Below the pieces are notes generated by a model. That model did no database searches. It saw nothing but the letters and a program-made list of their open reading frames with translations, and had not been told where the DNA came from. From contig CAWATZ010000024.1 of assembly GCA_963784995.1 (NCBI GenBank), positions 62,001-126,000 on the forward strand: DNA of 64,000 bases, read 5' to 3'. Position 1 is the first letter of the stretch; the number at the start of each line of letters is the position of its first letter. Below, in pieces: positions 46,431 through 54,339 of this stretch. The DNA is from CAWATZ01 sp963784995. Lineage in GTDB: Bacteria > Planctomycetota > Planctomycetia > Gemmatales > Gemmataceae. The translations under genes were made by a program, and so were the position numbers.

Positions 46431-46858
46431 GACAGCAACTTCGCGTTCAGGTGAATCGCTGTGCCGGCCAGGGCCTTCGACACCGGACAGTTCTGTTTGG
46501 CGTCCTGGGCGAATTTCTGAAAGCTCGCCTCGTCGATGCCTGGAACCTGGGCCTCGGTCTCCAGGTCGATGCGAGTGATGGCAAACGCATCGCCGACCTT
46601 TTCGAGTTTCACGGCAGCGGCGGTGTGGATTCGCGTCGGCGTCAAGCCGGCGCGGGAAAGCTGGGCCGTCAGCGCCATGGTGAAGCAACCGGCGTGGGCC
46701 GCCCCGATCAGTTCCTCGGGATTGGTGGCCGGCTGGCCCTCTTCAAAGCGGGACTTGAACGAATACGGCCCTGCAAAGGCACCGCTGCCGACTTTCAGCC
46801 GGCCGCTGCCCTGGGCCAGGTTCCCCGTCCATTCTGCTTCGGCTTGGTGAGTTGGCAT
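46427..46858 (-). CDS. osmC: OsmC-type peroxiredoxin
   Basis: A 143-aa OsmC protein with the two catalytic cysteines: NPEELIGAAHAGCFTMAL (C58) and DAKQNCPVSKALAG (C124). An AEWTGNLAQGSGRLKVGSG start and TRIHTAAAVKLEKVG middle complete the family pattern. It reduces organic hydroperoxides in the cytoplasm using a dithiol donor. AGGAGG precedes the ATG by seven bases. Its stop overlaps the start of the sigma-54 activator by 4 bp, so peroxide defence and the activator are translated together. Confidence 0.93.
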   Translation of the reverse strand: MPTHQAEAEWTGNLAQGSGRLKVGSGAFAGPYSFKSRFEEGQPATNPEELIGAAHAGCFTMALTAQLSRAGLTPTRIHTAAAVKLEKVGDAFAITRIDLETEAQVPGIDEASFQKFAQDAKQNCPVSKALAGTAIHLNAKLLS

Positions 46859-46980
46859 AACGCCTCCTGTGGATTGGTTCCTGTCATTGTAGTGGATTCG
46901 AGCGAATCATCCCTTCCTCGCTTTGGAGACTGGTTGAGTGTGACCGTCCGCGGTGAGGCCGGGCCACCAATGCCCCGGCC

Positions 46981-49107
46981 TCACCGCTTCGGCGGTTCCA
47001 GCTCGCGGAGGATCTCCTTCACAATGGTCCGGTCAGCAAGCGCGGGCCGACCGCCCCAGGTCTGGCACTCCTGGGGGAGCATCGTCAGCATCTGGTCGAT
47101 CTTGGTTGAGAGGCCCTCTTCCGCCCGAATCCGCAGCTTCCTTCTCAACCGTATCAGCAGCCAGCTGAGCGGACCCAGCAGGCCGAAACCACTCAGAAAA
47201 CCAACGAGAATCCCGAGTTTGGTGGCCCATTCCGAGACTTCAGCATCCGCCTTGTTTGTTGGCGCCGCCAGATTGCTCGTGATGGCACCCAGCATGGAGC
47301 CGCAGGCAACTGCCAAAATGAGCCCGAGGACAATTGACAGGATGACCCCCCCTAACTCTCCTACGTCCAGGGCGACCCTGTCGTGACGCTCAACCAACTG
47401 CCGGAGTCCGTTCACAAAGCGTATCTGTCGGAAACGCTCGGCGGTGGAAGGAGCGGGCGGCTCCCCGGACTGGGTCTCCACAGACCGTGGAAGCTGCGGA
47501 ATCGCCGTTGCTGCTGGGACGGAGCCGCTGACGCGGGGCTCCTCGGCCGCTGTCCCGATCTGCGTCTCCTCCGGCGTCTGCAACGTCTTCAGCAGCGGCA
47601 ACAGCACGCTAGCGTCCCTGGGGCGTTCCTCGATCCAGCCGACGCACCGTTCGATCAGCTGGACGTGGCCGGCCGGCACGGCGAGCTTCTTCTCCAGCTC
47701 GCGGGACCACCCGTGGGTCATCTCCCGCGTCACGTCGCCGACCAGCAGTTGATACCACGTGACGCCCAGGCTGTAGATGTCGTGCCGGGGGTCCGGGTCC
47801 GCGCCCTGCTTCTGTTCCAGCGACATGTACAGCGGTGTGCCGGCTCCTCGGAACAGGCTGACCTGCTCGGCCGCGCTCAGGCGATTGGACGCCGTCGTTC
47901 CAATCCGGCTCACCTGCACCGCGTGCCGGGCCACCAGCCCGCCGATGCCGAAGTCCGCGAGCTTGATCGTGCCGTCTCCGGTCATCAAGACGTTGGCCGG
48001 CTTGATGTCGCGGTGGACCAGGCCGCGCTCGTGGGCGAAGGCCAGCGACTCGACCACCTGGGTCATCAGTTCCAGCACTTCGGAAGGGGTCGGTCCCCGG
48101 CCGAGCCTGGCCTGGTGACCCGCCAACCAGTGAACCAGGTCGCCGCCGGCGACGAACTCGTAGACCAGGTAGGGCGTGGGGTGTTCCAGGTTGTAGCCGT
48201 ACAGCCGGACCAGACGCGGCGACCAGGTTTTGCCGCCCGCCCGCATCAGCCGCTCCAGGTTGGCCCGCTCCTGCCGCAGCGCCGGCAAGAGCGAGCGATC
48301 CCGGCAGAACTTGATCGCCAGGGGCAGGTATTGCAGCGACGGGCTGCTGGCCCGGTAGACAGCGCCAAAACCGCCCGAGCCGATCAGTTCCTCCAGCTGA
48401 TAGTCGGTCCTGGGCAGGGCAGTTGGGGCCGAGTAAGGCGGCAGGTCCGTCGGCAGCAGTTGCAGCAGGCTCCGCGAATCGTCCGCGGACATCGTCGGCG
48501 GCAACTGTCGCCCACCCCGCTCCCGGCCGGTCAGCAGCGACCGGCGCACCGAACGCGGGATGGCGCTGAGGTAGTCGCTGACCGCCTGCCGGTCCGCCTC
48601 GCTGGCCTGCGGGGCCTGCTCCGCCAGGACGGCCAGCACCTCACTGCGGGCCACTTCCGGAGCAAGCTCGGCCAGGTCCGTCAGGGCCGCCGCTTGCAAG
48701 CCGGCGGGCTGATTCCGCAACCACCCGCGCCAGCGGTCCACGATGCGCTGACCGAAGAAGTTGATGCCTTTCTCGATCACCTGACCGGCCGCCACGCCGA
48801 CTAGCCCCCCTTCCGCGCCCCCGGCGAGCGCCCCCGCACAGCCGCCGATGACGGGAAGCACGGCCTCGATAGCCAGTTGCAACAGCCGGGGCCGGGCCTG
48901 CATCTCGGGCAAGTCGCCCGCCCCGCGCAGGTGCTGCACCATCTCGTCATCCGGCGCGGCCGCAACAACCTCCAGGCATTCGGGATGCTCGGCCAGGTGC
49001 GCCTCAATCTCGCTGGATCGGTCCGAATCGAGCTTGCCCAGGGAAAAGGCCTGCAACTCGGCCGGGGTCGGAACGCGCTCTTCTGGTGCAGCCACGGTGA
49101 GCCTCAC
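46981..49107 (-). CDS. transmembrane Ser/Thr protein kinase with N-terminal accessory region
   Basis: The reading starts at a GTG (49107). A second GTG at 49095 with GAGG upstream is possible. Residues 1-200 hold a Pro/Glu-rich start and an Ala-rich glycine-containing helix (VIGGCAGALAGGAEGGLVGV). The kinase domain (about 235-500) has GSGGFGAVYRASSP, LAIK, HRDIKPANVLMT and LADFGIGG; the APE-type motif reads YMSLEQ instead of YMAPEQ. Two C-terminal transmembrane helices (GVILSIVLGLILAVACGSML, LVGFLSGFGLLGPLSWLLI) follow. It lies downstream of an ECF sigma gene on the same strand, the planctomycete sigma/kinase pairing, so it may act on that sigma factor. Confidence 0.88.
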   Translation of the reverse strand: MRLTVAAPEERVPTPAELQAFSLGKLDSDRSSEIEAHLAEHPECLEVVAAAPDDEMVQHLRGAGDLPEMQARPRLLQLAIEAVLPVIGGCAGALAGGAEGGLVGVAAGQVIEKGINFFGQRIVDRWRGWLRNQPAGLQAAALTDLAELAPEVARSEVLAVLAEQAPQASEADRQAVSDYLSAIPRSVRRSLLTGRERGGRQLPPTMSADDSRSLLQLLPTDLPPYSAPTALPRTDYQLEELIGSGGFGAVYRASSPSLQYLPLAIKFCRDRSLLPALRQERANLERLMRAGGKTWSPRLVRLYGYNLEHPTPYLVYEFVAGGDLVHWLAGHQARLGRGPTPSEVLELMTQVVESLAFAHERGLVHRDIKPANVLMTGDGTIKLADFGIGGLVARHAVQVSRIGTTASNRLSAAEQVSLFRGAGTPLYMSLEQKQGADPDPRHDIYSLGVTWYQLLVGDVTREMTHGWSRELEKKLAVPAGHVQLIERCVGWIEERPRDASVLLPLLKTLQTPEETQIGTAAEEPRVSGSVPAATAIPQLPRSVETQSGEPPAPSTAERFRQIRFVNGLRQLVERHDRVALDVGELGGVILSIVLGLILAVACGSMLGAITSNLAAPTNKADAEVSEWATKLGILVGFLSGFGLLGPLSWLLIRLRRKLRIRAEEGLSTKIDQMLTMLPQECQTWGGRPALADRTIVKEILRELEPPKR

Positions 49108-49209
49108 TTTCAGGAAGAATCGATCTCCATGAAGAGACGGCAGCAGCGGCCCGAGATCTTACAGAAAAATCGCCGACCATCACGGATTTGAGGGAGAGGG
49201 TTCCTCGAC

Positions 49210-49338
49210 CGACCCCTGCCGGCTTGCCCGGCAGGTGAAGAAGGTCACTGGCTAGAAACGAAGGCAGAAGAATGTTTTTCTCTCCGTCGTTTCTAGCCGC
49301 TGACCTGCTTCACCTGCCGGGCAAGCCGGCAGGGGTCG
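49210..49338. repeat. large inverted repeat, duplication copy 1
   Basis: Arms 49210-49261 and 49287-49338 (52 bp, three mismatches) contain CCTGCCGGCTTGCCCGGCAG. It lies between the kinase gene start and the sigma remnant. Confidence 0.85.
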
Positions 49339-49342
49339 TCCT

Positions 49343-49456
49343 TCACGTTCCCACCAGACCCTCCACCTCCTCACGCAACCGCTTGAGTACCCGCGACTTG
49401 GCGACGTAAATGGCGTTGCGACTCAGCCTCGTGCGCTGGGCGACCTCAGCCGCGGG
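49343..49456 (-). pseudogene. duplicated C-terminal fragment of the ECF sigma factor
   Basis: The 38 codons here, ending EVEGLVGT, are identical in protein to the sigma factor end at 49626-49739 and cover its region-4 helix-turn-helix (AEVAQRTRLSRNAIYVAKSR). No native start exists. The first in-frame start lies in the duplicated hairpin and would add about 24 unrelated residues, so translation is unlikely but not excluded. Confidence 0.75.
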
Positions 49457-49492
49457 CCGACCATCACGGATTTGAGGGAGAGGGTTCTCGAC

Positions 49493-49621
49493 CGACCCCT
49501 GCCGGCTTGCCCGGCAGGTGAAGAAGGTCACTGGCTAGAAACGAAGGCAGAAGAATGTTTTTCTCTCCGTCGTTTCTAGCCGCTGACCTGCTTCACCTGC
49601 CGGGCAAGCCGGCAGGGGTCG
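49493..49621. repeat. large inverted repeat, duplication copy 2
   Basis: Same hairpin as copy 1, lying 4 bp downstream of the functional sigma gene stop at 49626. Confidence 0.85.
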
Positions 49622-49625
49622 TCCT

Positions 49626-50201
49626 TCACGTTCCCACCAGACCCTCCACCTCCTCACGCAACCGCTTGAGTACCCGCGACTTGGCGACGTAAATAGCGTT
49701 GCGACTCAGCCGCGTGCGCTGGGCGACCTCGGCCGCGGGCCGGTCCTCCAGGACCAGCAGGCGAAAGACCTCCCAGGTTGATTCCTCGAAGTCGGGCTGG
49801 ATGGCGGCCAGCAGCCGGCGAACCACCTGCTGGTCGTGCTCCCGGTCCCACTGGCGGCTCTGCTCGCTGCCTGGATCTTCCAGACGGTCGAAGAAGTCGG
49901 CCGACGGATCGGCCGGGTTATGCTGCCGCTGCCGCCAGAAGGAGCGCACCTCCGTGACCAGGATGCGCCGCAGCCAGGCGCGAAAGGCGCCCGCCTGGCC
50001 ATTGTGGACGAACGCCGGCAGTTTCCGGCTGACCACCACGAGGATGTTTTGCAGCAGATCGTCCGTGTCGGCCGGCTGGAAGTGGTGCCGACCCAGCCAG
50101 TCGCGCAACCACGGCTCGTAAATGCGCAGCCAGCCCCGCCAGGCGTGGGGGTCTTGCTGGTTGCGGAGACGATCGAGCAGGGTCCGTGACGTTGTGAGCA
50201 T
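49626..50201 (-). CDS. ECF-type RNA polymerase sigma factor
   Basis: From the ATG at 50201 the protein has 191 aa: MLTTSRTLLDRLRNQQDPHA, region 2 (WLGRHHFQPADTDDLLQNIL, AFRAWLRRILVTEVRSFWRQ) and region 4 (STWEVFRLLVLEDRPAAEVA, then QRTRLSRNAIYVAKSRVLKR). It is the planctomycete ECF type that is commonly linked to kinases. The kinase gene starts 518 bp downstream, beyond the duplication. A hairpin immediately follows the stop. The start is chosen from homology because the ribosome-binding site is weak. Confidence 0.9.
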   Translation of the reverse strand: MLTTSRTLLDRLRNQQDPHAWRGWLRIYEPWLRDWLGRHHFQPADTDDLLQNILVVVSRKLPAFVHNGQAGAFRAWLRRILVTEVRSFWRQRQHNPADPSADFFDRLEDPGSEQSRQWDREHDQQVVRRLLAAIQPDFEESTWEVFRLLVLEDRPAAEVAQRTRLSRNAIYVAKSRVLKRLREEVEGLVGT

Positions 50202-50325
50202 GGCCGGCAATGGTCCGGGCACAAGGGACGCTTCAGGCCGATGCTTCGTTATACACCCCGCCTGGAGGAGATGCCAGGGGGCCGCCCGGTAGGAAGGGGA
50301 GTTGCTCCTGCGCGTGAAAGTGGAC

Positions 50326-50607
50326 TTACTCCCGAACGCGTTTGATCGCCTCGGTGTACCAGGCTGCGCGGTCGGCGGCATAAGAGGCCAGCACGTCTCG
50401 CTCGAATCCGGGCCAACCCGGCCGCGCTCCCGAGAGGTAACGCAGACGGAGCGGGACCGGCGCCTGCCAGCTCCAGGGAACCTCCCCCTTGAATTCAGGC
50501 GGCCGGACCGGGACTTTCCGGTCAAAGAACACGAAAGACGTGATCACCACCACCAACCATGCCAGAATAATGTCGATCACCGGGCGATAGAGCAGTACGG
50601 TCTGCAT
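50326..50607 (-). CDS. small membrane protein of unknown function (93 aa)
   Basis: An AGAGGGAT ribosome-binding site precedes the ATG at 50607. The 93 residues begin MQTVLLYRPVIDIILAWLVV and VITSFVFF, one transmembrane helix, then a polar region (PWSWQAPVPLRLRYLSGARP) of unknown type. It lies 76 bp after the protein gene at 50683, on the same strand, and before the ECF sigma gene. I recognise no family. Confidence 0.55.
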   Translation of the reverse strand: MQTVLLYRPVIDIILAWLVVVITSFVFFDRKVPVRPPEFKGEVPWSWQAPVPLRLRYLSGARPGWPGFERDVLASYAADRAAWYTEAIKRVRE

Positions 50608-50682
50608 TGCTTATCCCTCTTCTCGAAGGGCGATCCTGAAGTGGCCCCTCTCCCCCATCGGCCCGGATGGCGAAGTGGTCGA

Positions 50683-51012
50683 TCAGACGTGGGAAAAGGA
50701 CCTGTCCGCGCGCTCGGCACGCCGACCTTGTTTGTCCGAGAACTGCTCTGTTGCGCCGATGACCCGCCGAGCGGCCCGGCTGAGGAGTTGCAGGCCGTCT
50801 CCCTCCCGGGCGACCCCTCCGTGTCGGGCGATGGAACGCTGCCGGAGCTGGTCGCGCTCCAGTTCCGCCTCCAGCGCGTGCCACAGCCTCAACTCCACCT
50901 CGATGGAGTCGCGGGGAATGCTGGTGCCGGCAAGAGCTTCGAGGGCCAGGTCGGTCAACCTGGCAGCCCGGTCGGAAATCGTATTGGCCTGGTCTGATTT
51001 GGTCGCGAACAT
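50683..51012 (-). CDS. small hypothetical protein with VELRLWHA box (109 aa)
   Basis: The ATG at 51012 follows an AGGGGA stretch. The protein is helical and Arg/Glu-rich: LTDLALEALAGTSIPRDSIE, VELRLWHALEAELERDQLRQ. The VELRLWHA box is like the LELDLWRA box of the 44142-44345 protein. No transmembrane segment. It is located between the two ECF/kinase pairs, 129 bp downstream of the WD40 kinase gene. Function unknown. Confidence 0.55.
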   Translation of the reverse strand: MFATKSDQANTISDRAARLTDLALEALAGTSIPRDSIEVELRLWHALEAELERDQLRQRSIARHGGVAREGDGLQLLSRAARRVIGATEQFSDKQGRRAERADRSFSHV

Positions 51013-51141
51013 GATGGTTTCCCCTGATTTGGTTCACCTGGCCACCGGCTGGCGGCCAGTGTCCACATCAGGGGATACCGCCGGGAAGGAGAAACCTTAC
51101 GTGCTCGTGAGCATTTTTTTCGTGGTCGCGGCATCCCGTTG

Positions 51142-53331
51142 TCACCGGGCCGTCCCAACTGCCTTCCACAAGCGCACCGTCCCGTCCCGGCCGCCCGAGG
51201 CGATGCGGGTGCCGTCGCGGGAGTAAGCGAGGCTGTGAGCCGGGCCATCGTGTCCGGCCAGTTCCGCCAGGAGCCGGCCGGAGCTGGTCTCCCAGACGCG
51301 CACGATTCCATCCCCACCGACCGACGCGAGCGTGTTGCCATCGGGAGCGAAATCCACGGCCCAGATGTCCCTGCTGCGTGCTTCCAGAGTTCGCAGCGGC
51401 TCGCCGGTGCCCGGGTCCCACAGGCGGATGGTGCCATCCCATCCTGTCGAGGCCAGAACTTTGCCGTCGCGGCGGTACGCGAGACTGTAGAGCGCCGCTG
51501 TATGGCCAGTGAGGGCCAGGCGTTCCTGTCCCGTCCCGGCGTCCCAGAGCCGCACCACGTGGTCGGTTCCCCCCGAGGCCACCGTCTTGCCGTCCGGCGA
51601 CAGGGCCAGGGCATTCACAGATCCGGGATGCTGCCAGGTCCGGACCTGCTCCCCCGTGGCCACGTCCCACACGGTGACGTTCCCCAGACGGTCACCCGTC
51701 ACGAGCCGCTTCGCTTCACGGTCGAAGAGGGCCGCCCGCAAGGCGCCCGGGTCCTGCAAGGTCTTCACGGTCTTGTTCGTGGCCAGGTCCCAGATGCGTA
51801 TGGAGTTGTCGTCGCCGGACGTCACCAGCCGCGAGCCATCCTCGCTGAACCGCACCGTCCACGCAATGCCCTGATGACCACTCAGAGTTGCCTTGACCGT
51901 CCCGGCTTCGACGTCCCAGAGCATGATCTTGCCGTCCTCCATCGCCATGGCCAGGGTCCGATCGCCGGGTGAAAAGGCGACGCCAAAGACAGTCCCGGAG
52001 CCGCCGCGAAACACCGCCAGCGGCGGCGTGGAGGCACGGTCGGAGACACGCTGCGGACCCCGGCCCGGCCACAGCAGGATTGCAATGCTGGTGGCCACGG
52101 CGCCCATCGCCAGGGCCCCAAGGATGATCAGGACCAGGTAAAGGCGGTGGAGGCGCTTTTTGGGGCAGGCCGAGACCACGTCCGAGGAGGTCTTCAGGGC
52201 CGACCAGTGGAAGTCGAGAATGTCGGCCGCCTCGCGGGCGCTCTGGAAGCGCTCGCTGGCGGACTTGGCCAGCAGGCGGTCGATCAGGTCTGCCAACCAG
52301 ACTGGCGTGTCGGGGTTCAGCTCGCGGACAGGACGATGCGGCTCGTCCGTCAACCGGCGGAGGACGGCCAGCGGCGTCCGGGCCTCGAACGGCGTCTGGC
52401 CCGTGCAGAGTTCGTACAGCAGGACGCCAAGGCTGAACAGGTCGGAGCGGGCATCGACCTCCTCGCCGCGGGCCTGCTCGGGAGCCATGTACAGCGGAGT
52501 GCCGACCACCAGACCGGTGCCGGTCAGACGCACGTCGTCGCCAGCGCGGGCCAGCCCGAAATCGGTGAGCTTGACGCGGTTGCTGCCGCGCTCCAGGAGG
52601 ACGTTGCCGGGCTTGACGTCGCGATGGATCAGCCCCTTCTCGTGGGCGGCCGCCAGACCCGCTGCCACCTGGGCGCCAACAGCGACAACGTCCTTCAAAG
52701 GCAGCCGGCCGCGGGCCAGACGCTGGTCGAGCGATTCGCCGTCGATCAGCTGCATGACCAGGTAAGGAATGTCCGACGACGTCTCGTGGGCGACGTGATG
52801 GACGGCGACGACGTTCTCGTGCGTGATGGAGGCAGCCGTCCGAGATTCCCGGCAAAAGCGCTTGCGGGCCAGGTCGTCGTTGGCCAGGGCCGGGTTGAGG
52901 ACCTTGACGGCCACGTCCCGATTGAGGTACGTGTCGAAGCCGCGCAGGACGATGCCCATGCCTCCCTGGCCGATGACGCCGAGAATGGCGAACTGGTCGA
53001 GCCGGCCCAGGTGAGACGGGTCGGCGGAAGCGGGCAAGAAATCCAGAAGGGCCTCGGGCTTCCGGGAGGGTTCGCCGGTGCCGGGTCGGGTGATTTCCTG
53101 GCGCAATTGGCGGAGGGCCTTCCAGTACGCGGAGTCGGCCGCCGGCCTGCCGTGTTCCACCCGGGGGAGGCTGGTCACGGTCGCTTCGCCTGCCAGCCGA
53201 TCAAGCACCCGTTGGCAGGCGGCACACTCGCCGACGTGTTCGGTCAGCAGCGTCTGCTCGTCCGCGGACAGCCGGCCCTGGAGAAGGCCTTCGAGACGTT
53301 CCGGCTCGGGGCACGCGGTCTGCACGTTCAC
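51142..53331 (-). CDS. Ser/Thr protein kinase with N-terminal zinc-finger-like motif and seven WD40 repeats
   Basis: The GTG at 53331 follows GAGGAG at a suitable distance. Of the 729 aa, residues 1-50 carry HVGECAACQRVLDRL, an anti-sigma-type zinc-finger pattern (HxxxCxxC). The kinase domain (about 90-350) has GQGGMGIVLRGFDT, VAVKVL, HRDVKPGNVLLE, DFGLAR and YMAPEQ. A transmembrane helix (LVLIILGALAMGAVATSIAI) leads to exactly seven WD40 repeats, enough for one complete propeller. The ECF sigma gene is 160 bp upstream on the same strand, so sigma control by the zinc finger or kinase is inferred. Confidence 0.92.
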   Translation of the reverse strand: MNVQTACPEPERLEGLLQGRLSADEQTLLTEHVGECAACQRVLDRLAGEATVTSLPRVEHGRPAADSAYWKALRQLRQEITRPGTGEPSRKPEALLDFLPASADPSHLGRLDQFAILGVIGQGGMGIVLRGFDTYLNRDVAVKVLNPALANDDLARKRFCRESRTAASITHENVVAVHHVAHETSSDIPYLVMQLIDGESLDQRLARGRLPLKDVVAVGAQVAAGLAAAHEKGLIHRDVKPGNVLLERGSNRVKLTDFGLARAGDDVRLTGTGLVVGTPLYMAPEQARGEEVDARSDLFSLGVLLYELCTGQTPFEARTPLAVLRRLTDEPHRPVRELNPDTPVWLADLIDRLLAKSASERFQSAREAADILDFHWSALKTSSDVVSACPKKRLHRLYLVLIILGALAMGAVATSIAILLWPGRGPQRVSDRASTPPLAVFRGGSGTVFGVAFSPGDRTLAMAMEDGKIMLWDVEAGTVKATLSGHQGIAWTVRFSEDGSRLVTSGDDNSIRIWDLATNKTVKTLQDPGALRAALFDREAKRLVTGDRLGNVTVWDVATGEQVRTWQHPGSVNALALSPDGKTVASGGTDHVVRLWDAGTGQERLALTGHTAALYSLAYRRDGKVLASTGWDGTIRLWDPGTGEPLRTLEARSRDIWAVDFAPDGNTLASVGGDGIVRVWETSSGRLLAELAGHDGPAHSLAYSRDGTRIASGGRDGTVRLWKAVGTAR

Positions 53332-53366
53332 GATCCACGCTCCTCTCGCGTTCAGGATCCCCTAAC

Positions 53367-53475
53367 CCCCTCCCCGAAACGGAGAGTGTGTGCCAAAGGG
53401 TTGCCGCTGTGTGTGTGCCGCGGCGCAATGCAATCCATCGGCGCTCCGGCTCCCTCTCTCCGTTTCGGGGAGGGG
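53367..53475. repeat. inverted repeat between the ECF sigma and kinase genes
   Basis: CCCCTCCCCGAAACGGAGAG (53367-53386) and its exact complement (53456-53475) are separated by 69 nt. A similar position, between sigma and kinase, is occupied by the hairpin at 49493. Confidence 0.85.
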
Positions 53476-53491
53476 TTCCGGAACCAGGCTT

Positions 53492-54092
53492 TCAGTCCGT
53501 TTCCCGGAGCCGCTCAACCTCTTCCTTGATCCGGGCGAGGACCCGGCTGCGGGCGACGTAGACGGCCCCGGCACTCATGCCGAGGGCCGCACCCACTTCC
53601 CGGGCCGGCTTTCCCTCCACGGCAGTTTGCCAGAACGCCTGCCAGGTCGCTGGCTGGACCTCGCCCTGGATGCGCTGCATCGCCAGGTCCGCCAGGTTCC
53701 GTTCGTATTCCTCGTCCCACGACTCCGCGAACTCCCACTCCGAACCGGCGACGGCTTCAAGCCGCGAAGGGCCATCCGAGCCGCCCTGGCCCCGACCCGG
53801 ATTGTGACGATTGGCTTCGAGAAAGGTGAAGATCCGGTTGCGGGCGACGGTATAAAGCCAGCCCCGAAACGAGCCCCGGGACGGGTCGTACTCGAGTCGC
53901 GCCGCGGCCCGGACGACGCTCCCCAGGACGTCTTGCATCACGTCGGCGGCATCCGCATCCTGCAAGCCACGCTTGCGCGAAACCGTAGACCACGGGAGCG
54001 TAAAGCTGCACGAACTGCTCCCAGGCCTCCCGGTCGCGACCGTCCCGGATGCGAACAAGCAAGCTGGCCCGAGTGAGCGGCGGCTCTATCAC
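53492..54092 (-). CDS. ECF-type RNA polymerase sigma factor, frameshift near 53976
   Basis: A GTG at 54092 with GGAG upstream starts VIEPPLTRASLLVRIRDGRD and REAWEQFVQLYAPVVYGFA. The next frame then continues KRGLQDADAADVMQDVLGSV, SRGSFRGWLYTVARNRIFTF and QPATWQAFWQTAVEGKPARE, ending with the region-4 helix VGAALGMSAGAVYVARSRVL. One extra base, or two missing, near 53976 explains the change. The restored protein of about 199 aa is a normal planctomycete ECF factor, next to its likely kinase partner. Confidence 0.82.
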
Positions 54093-54293
54093 GTGCGATC
54101 TCCCGGCGCGGGCGCGATCTTTCCTTCTCTCGCTTATTATACCACCGAGCCAGCAAGAGGACGGCCGCACAGGTCCGCTCCAGCCATCCTGTGCCTGCAT
54201 GCAGAGTACGCGCTCCGCTGCGCGGTTGAACTCGGATGGACAAACTCGCCCGGCTTGCGTATCTTGCTCCGTTGCCTGGAAGGCTGGCCGAAT

Positions 54294-54313
54294 CCGGGGG
54301 CTGACGCCCCCGG
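54294..54313. repeat. small perfect palindrome upstream of the acyltransferase
   Basis: CCGGGGGC-TGAC-GCCCCCGG, an 8-bp stem with a 4-nt loop, 26 bp before the start codon. It is a common planctomycete intergenic palindrome and could form in the leader. Confidence 0.7.
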
Positions 54314-54339
54314 CTCGCCTGGAAAAGGGAGGTTCCCCC

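Larger units (their letters stand above)
49173..49739. repeat. 284/283-bp tandem duplication of the ECF sigma 3' end and its downstream hairpin
   Basis: Copy 1 (49173-49456) and copy 2 (49457-49739) differ by three substitutions and one base indel. The junction and the outer edges share CCG, as expected for short-homology duplication. Each copy includes a 52-bp-arm hairpin and the last 38 codons of the sigma factor. Confidence 0.93.

Noticed and set aside
47383..48804. A 473-codon open frame opposite the kinase gene
   Set aside because: Antisense shadow of the kinase codons, with no ribosome-binding site or family resemblance.
49173..49739. Possible insertion sequence because of direct repeats and inverted repeats
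   Set aside because: No transposase and no target-site duplication. The structure is a plain tandem duplication of native sequence.
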